From CAZESH01 sp964514665 (GTDB lineage Bacteria > Bacillota > Bacilli > Paenibacillales > KCTC-25726), in the NCBI GenBank assembly GCA_964514665.1, contig CAZESH010000078.1, forward strand, positions 1 to 15,293: 15,293 nt of DNA, given 5' to 3'. The position numbers and the translations under genes are program-made. This document shows positions 13,911 through 15,293 of this stretch, piece after piece; within the stretch, counting starts at the first letter, position 1; each line of letters starts with the position of its first letter. Below the pieces are notes generated by a model. It was not told the origin of the DNA, searched no databases, and saw only the letters and a program-made list of their open reading frames with translations.

Positions 13911-14927
13911 CTATACGTTTGCGTATTGTTGTTTCAGCATTTGAAATTGTTTGGTCATGAGAGGGAGCACCTCATGGACGTCGCCGACAATCCCGTAAGT
14001 GGCAATTTGAAAAATCGGCGCCTGCGGATCGTTATTAATGGCAATGATCATTTCCGACCCTTTCATTCCCGCCTGATGCTGGACGGCTCCGGAAATTCCG
14101 CATGCAATATAAATTTTCGGCCGCACCGTCTTGCCGGTCTGACCTACCTGGTGATCGTAGGAAATCCAGCCTTCATCCACGACAGCTCTGGAGGCTCCAA
14201 CCGCGGCACCCAACACATCCGCCAAATCGTAAACCAATGAAAAGCTTTCGGGTCTTCCCAAGCCGCGTCCGCCGGAAACAACCACTTCCGCATCTTCCAA
14301 GCGGATTTTCTTTTCCGCTTCCTTGACCATCGTTTGGATGACTTGATAATGCAGCGGCAGGCCCTCATCGGAGATTACGATAGTTTCCATTCTTTCCGCT
14401 TCTATCCCCACATCGTTATTTTCCGATTGGCCAAGAATACGCCACGTCTTCGGCTTTACACATACGACCGTCAATTGGTCTAAAAGCCGATGGGTATGGA
14501 TTGCATTTCCGCCATGCGTTTGCCACTCCGCAATCCGCATTTGATTTTCCGTTTTCAAGTTCGTTACTTCGCCGAACAGCGGTCTATCGGATTTGAAGGA
14601 TATCGCTGCCGCCATTCTTTTGGAAATCATTCCGGAATCAAAAAGAAGCTGAGAAAGCTCCAATGTTTTTACCTTTTCCCAAAGCTTATCTGCCAATTGA
14701 TCCACATAATCCATCCGGAAGGAGGGAATTTCGAAGACGATCAATTTGGAAAAGCCGGAAACGGGCATCGTTGCGCTGCTCACCGGTTGGTCCGAGACAA
14801 CGAATCCGATCAACGGGCAATCCGCATCCCGGGCAAGCTGCCGCGCGCCATATATTAATTCCTTTCCCGCTTCCGAACAAATCCCTTCGCGGACCTCTAT
14901 CCATACACCTATCGGATGATCGGACAT
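13911..14927 (-). CDS. etfA: Electron transfer flavoprotein alpha subunit
   Basis: The start is the ATG at 14927, 8 nt after AGGAG. A GTG 9 nt earlier lies within the ribosome binding site and is unlikely. The protein has 338 residues, slightly longer than the usual 315-325. The C-terminal FAD-binding domain is clear: VVSGGRGLGRPESF, ASRAVVDEGWISYDHQVGQTGKTVRP, YIACGISGAVQHQAGM and IIAINNDPQAPIF. The N-terminal half is the ETF alpha/beta Rossmann-like domain. With EtfB it forms the soluble FAD/AMP heterodimer that collects electrons from acyl-CoA dehydrogenases and passes them to FadF. It follows etfB after 18 nt in the same operon. Its stop is followed by an intrinsic terminator. Confidence 0.95.
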   Translation of the reverse strand: MSDHPIGVWIEVREGICSEAGKELIYGARQLARDADCPLIGFVVSDQPVSSATMPVSGFSKLIVFEIPSFRMDYVDQLADKLWEKVKTLELSQLLFDSGMISKRMAAAISFKSDRPLFGEVTNLKTENQMRIAEWQTHGGNAIHTHRLLDQLTVVCVKPKTWRILGQSENNDVGIEAERMETIVISDEGLPLHYQVIQTMVKEAEKKIRLEDAEVVVSGGRGLGRPESFSLVYDLADVLGAAVGASRAVVDEGWISYDHQVGQTGKTVRPKIYIACGISGAVQHQAGMKGSEMIIAINNDPQAPIFQIATYGIVGDVHEVLPLMTKQFQMLKQQYANV

Positions 14928-14945
14928 CTGTAACACTCCTTTCCC

Positions 14946-15293
14946 TTACACGATTTCATGTTGAATCAATTGCGCAAGCTGCTCCACTTGCCGATCCGGC
15001 GGTCCATCCAACATCACACATTTTTGCTTGGCAAGCGGAGCTTCCAGCTTGATCCTTTCGGAAGCGGGCTGATGAAGCAGTTCATTCCCGGAAATCCCCA
15101 GATCCGCGAAACTCCATACGGGAATCACCGCTTTTTTTGCCTTCATCATGCCCTTCACCGTTCTCATGCGGGGCTCATTGATTTCTCTCGATACCGATAA
15201 TACGGCGGGCAGCTCCGTAACGATCGTTTGTGTTCCGTTCACCCAGCCGATTTCAATTTTTGCTTTACTTTCGGACAGGATTTCAATCGAGCT
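14946..15293 (-). CDS. etfB: Electron transfer flavoprotein beta subunit, C-terminal part
   Basis: The frame is open to the right edge (115 codons), so the start lies outside; internal GTG codons are not the start. The sequence carries the EtfB pattern TELPAVLSVSREINEPRMRT, then KGMMKAKKAVIPVWS, corresponding to the family segment LPAVV-x-V...NEPR-x-P-S-x-x-x-x-M-x-A-K. The end, LAQLIQHEIV, suits the family's C-terminal arm. It precedes etfA by 18 nt in the same direction. Confidence 0.92.
   Translation of the reverse strand, partial: SSIEILSESKAKIEIGWVNGTQTIVTELPAVLSVSREINEPRMRTVKGMMKAKKAVIPVWSFADLGISGNELLHQPASERIKLEAPLAKQKCVMLDGPPDRQVEQLAQLIQHEIV

Overview
The window looks like a chromosomal segment of a Gram-positive, probably spore-forming member of the Bacillales. 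The exact genus cannot be read from the sequence; Paenibacillaceae or Alicyclobacillaceae are guesses. The grounds are AGGAGG-type ribosome binding sites throughout, a FadF-type electron-transfer membrane protein beside etfBA, a YheC/YheD-like ATP-grasp protein, secreted NlpC/P60-SH3 hydrolases, a Tn4430-type tnpI-tnpA transposon, and a dif-like XerC/XerD site whose right half equals the Bacillus subtilis dif as I remember it.

Layout. (1) 1-4716 is a transposon block. A divergent secreted-protein gene runs off the left edge. It abuts tnpI (tyrosine-recombinase resolvase) and a Tn3-family tnpA broken by a short deletion exactly at the first catalytic Asp. The block ends in a 38-bp terminal inverted repeat that cuts into an integrase gene, itself frameshifted. 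(2) 4717-6320 is gene-poor. It holds one small conserved-looking gene, a 32-codon ORF with a possible RNA-switch leader and a terminator, a 28-bp dif-like site, a second 28-bp palindrome with the same arm, and a family of about 26-bp repeats with a GACAAG-NN-CTTGTC core. (3) 6321-7275 (minus strand) is a run of three unrecognised genes joined by ATGA stop/start overlaps; the third is only 59 codons. (4) 7445-8040 is a decayed group II intron reverse transcriptase. (5) 8364-9122 encodes the ATP-grasp protein. (6) 9200-11318 (minus) is a duplicated pair of secreted NlpC/P60 hydrolases. One copy is intact with two SH3 domains; the other lost its SH3 tail to an IS256-type insertion, of which only about 200 bp remain. 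(7) 11756-15293 (minus) encodes fadF, etfA and the end of etfB: electron transfer flavoprotein and its membrane quinone oxidoreductase, which pass acyl-CoA dehydrogenase electrons to menaquinone.

How it fits together. The right-hand third is normal metabolic chromosome. The middle and left are a landing zone for mobile DNA (Tn3-family transposon, integrase, group II intron, IS256-type element), all damaged. A dif-like site in such a zone would fit a replication-terminus region, or a XerCD-exploiting mobile element; the sequence alone cannot separate these. The most novel items are the dif-like pair with its surrounding palindromic repeats, and the three-gene overlapping operon.
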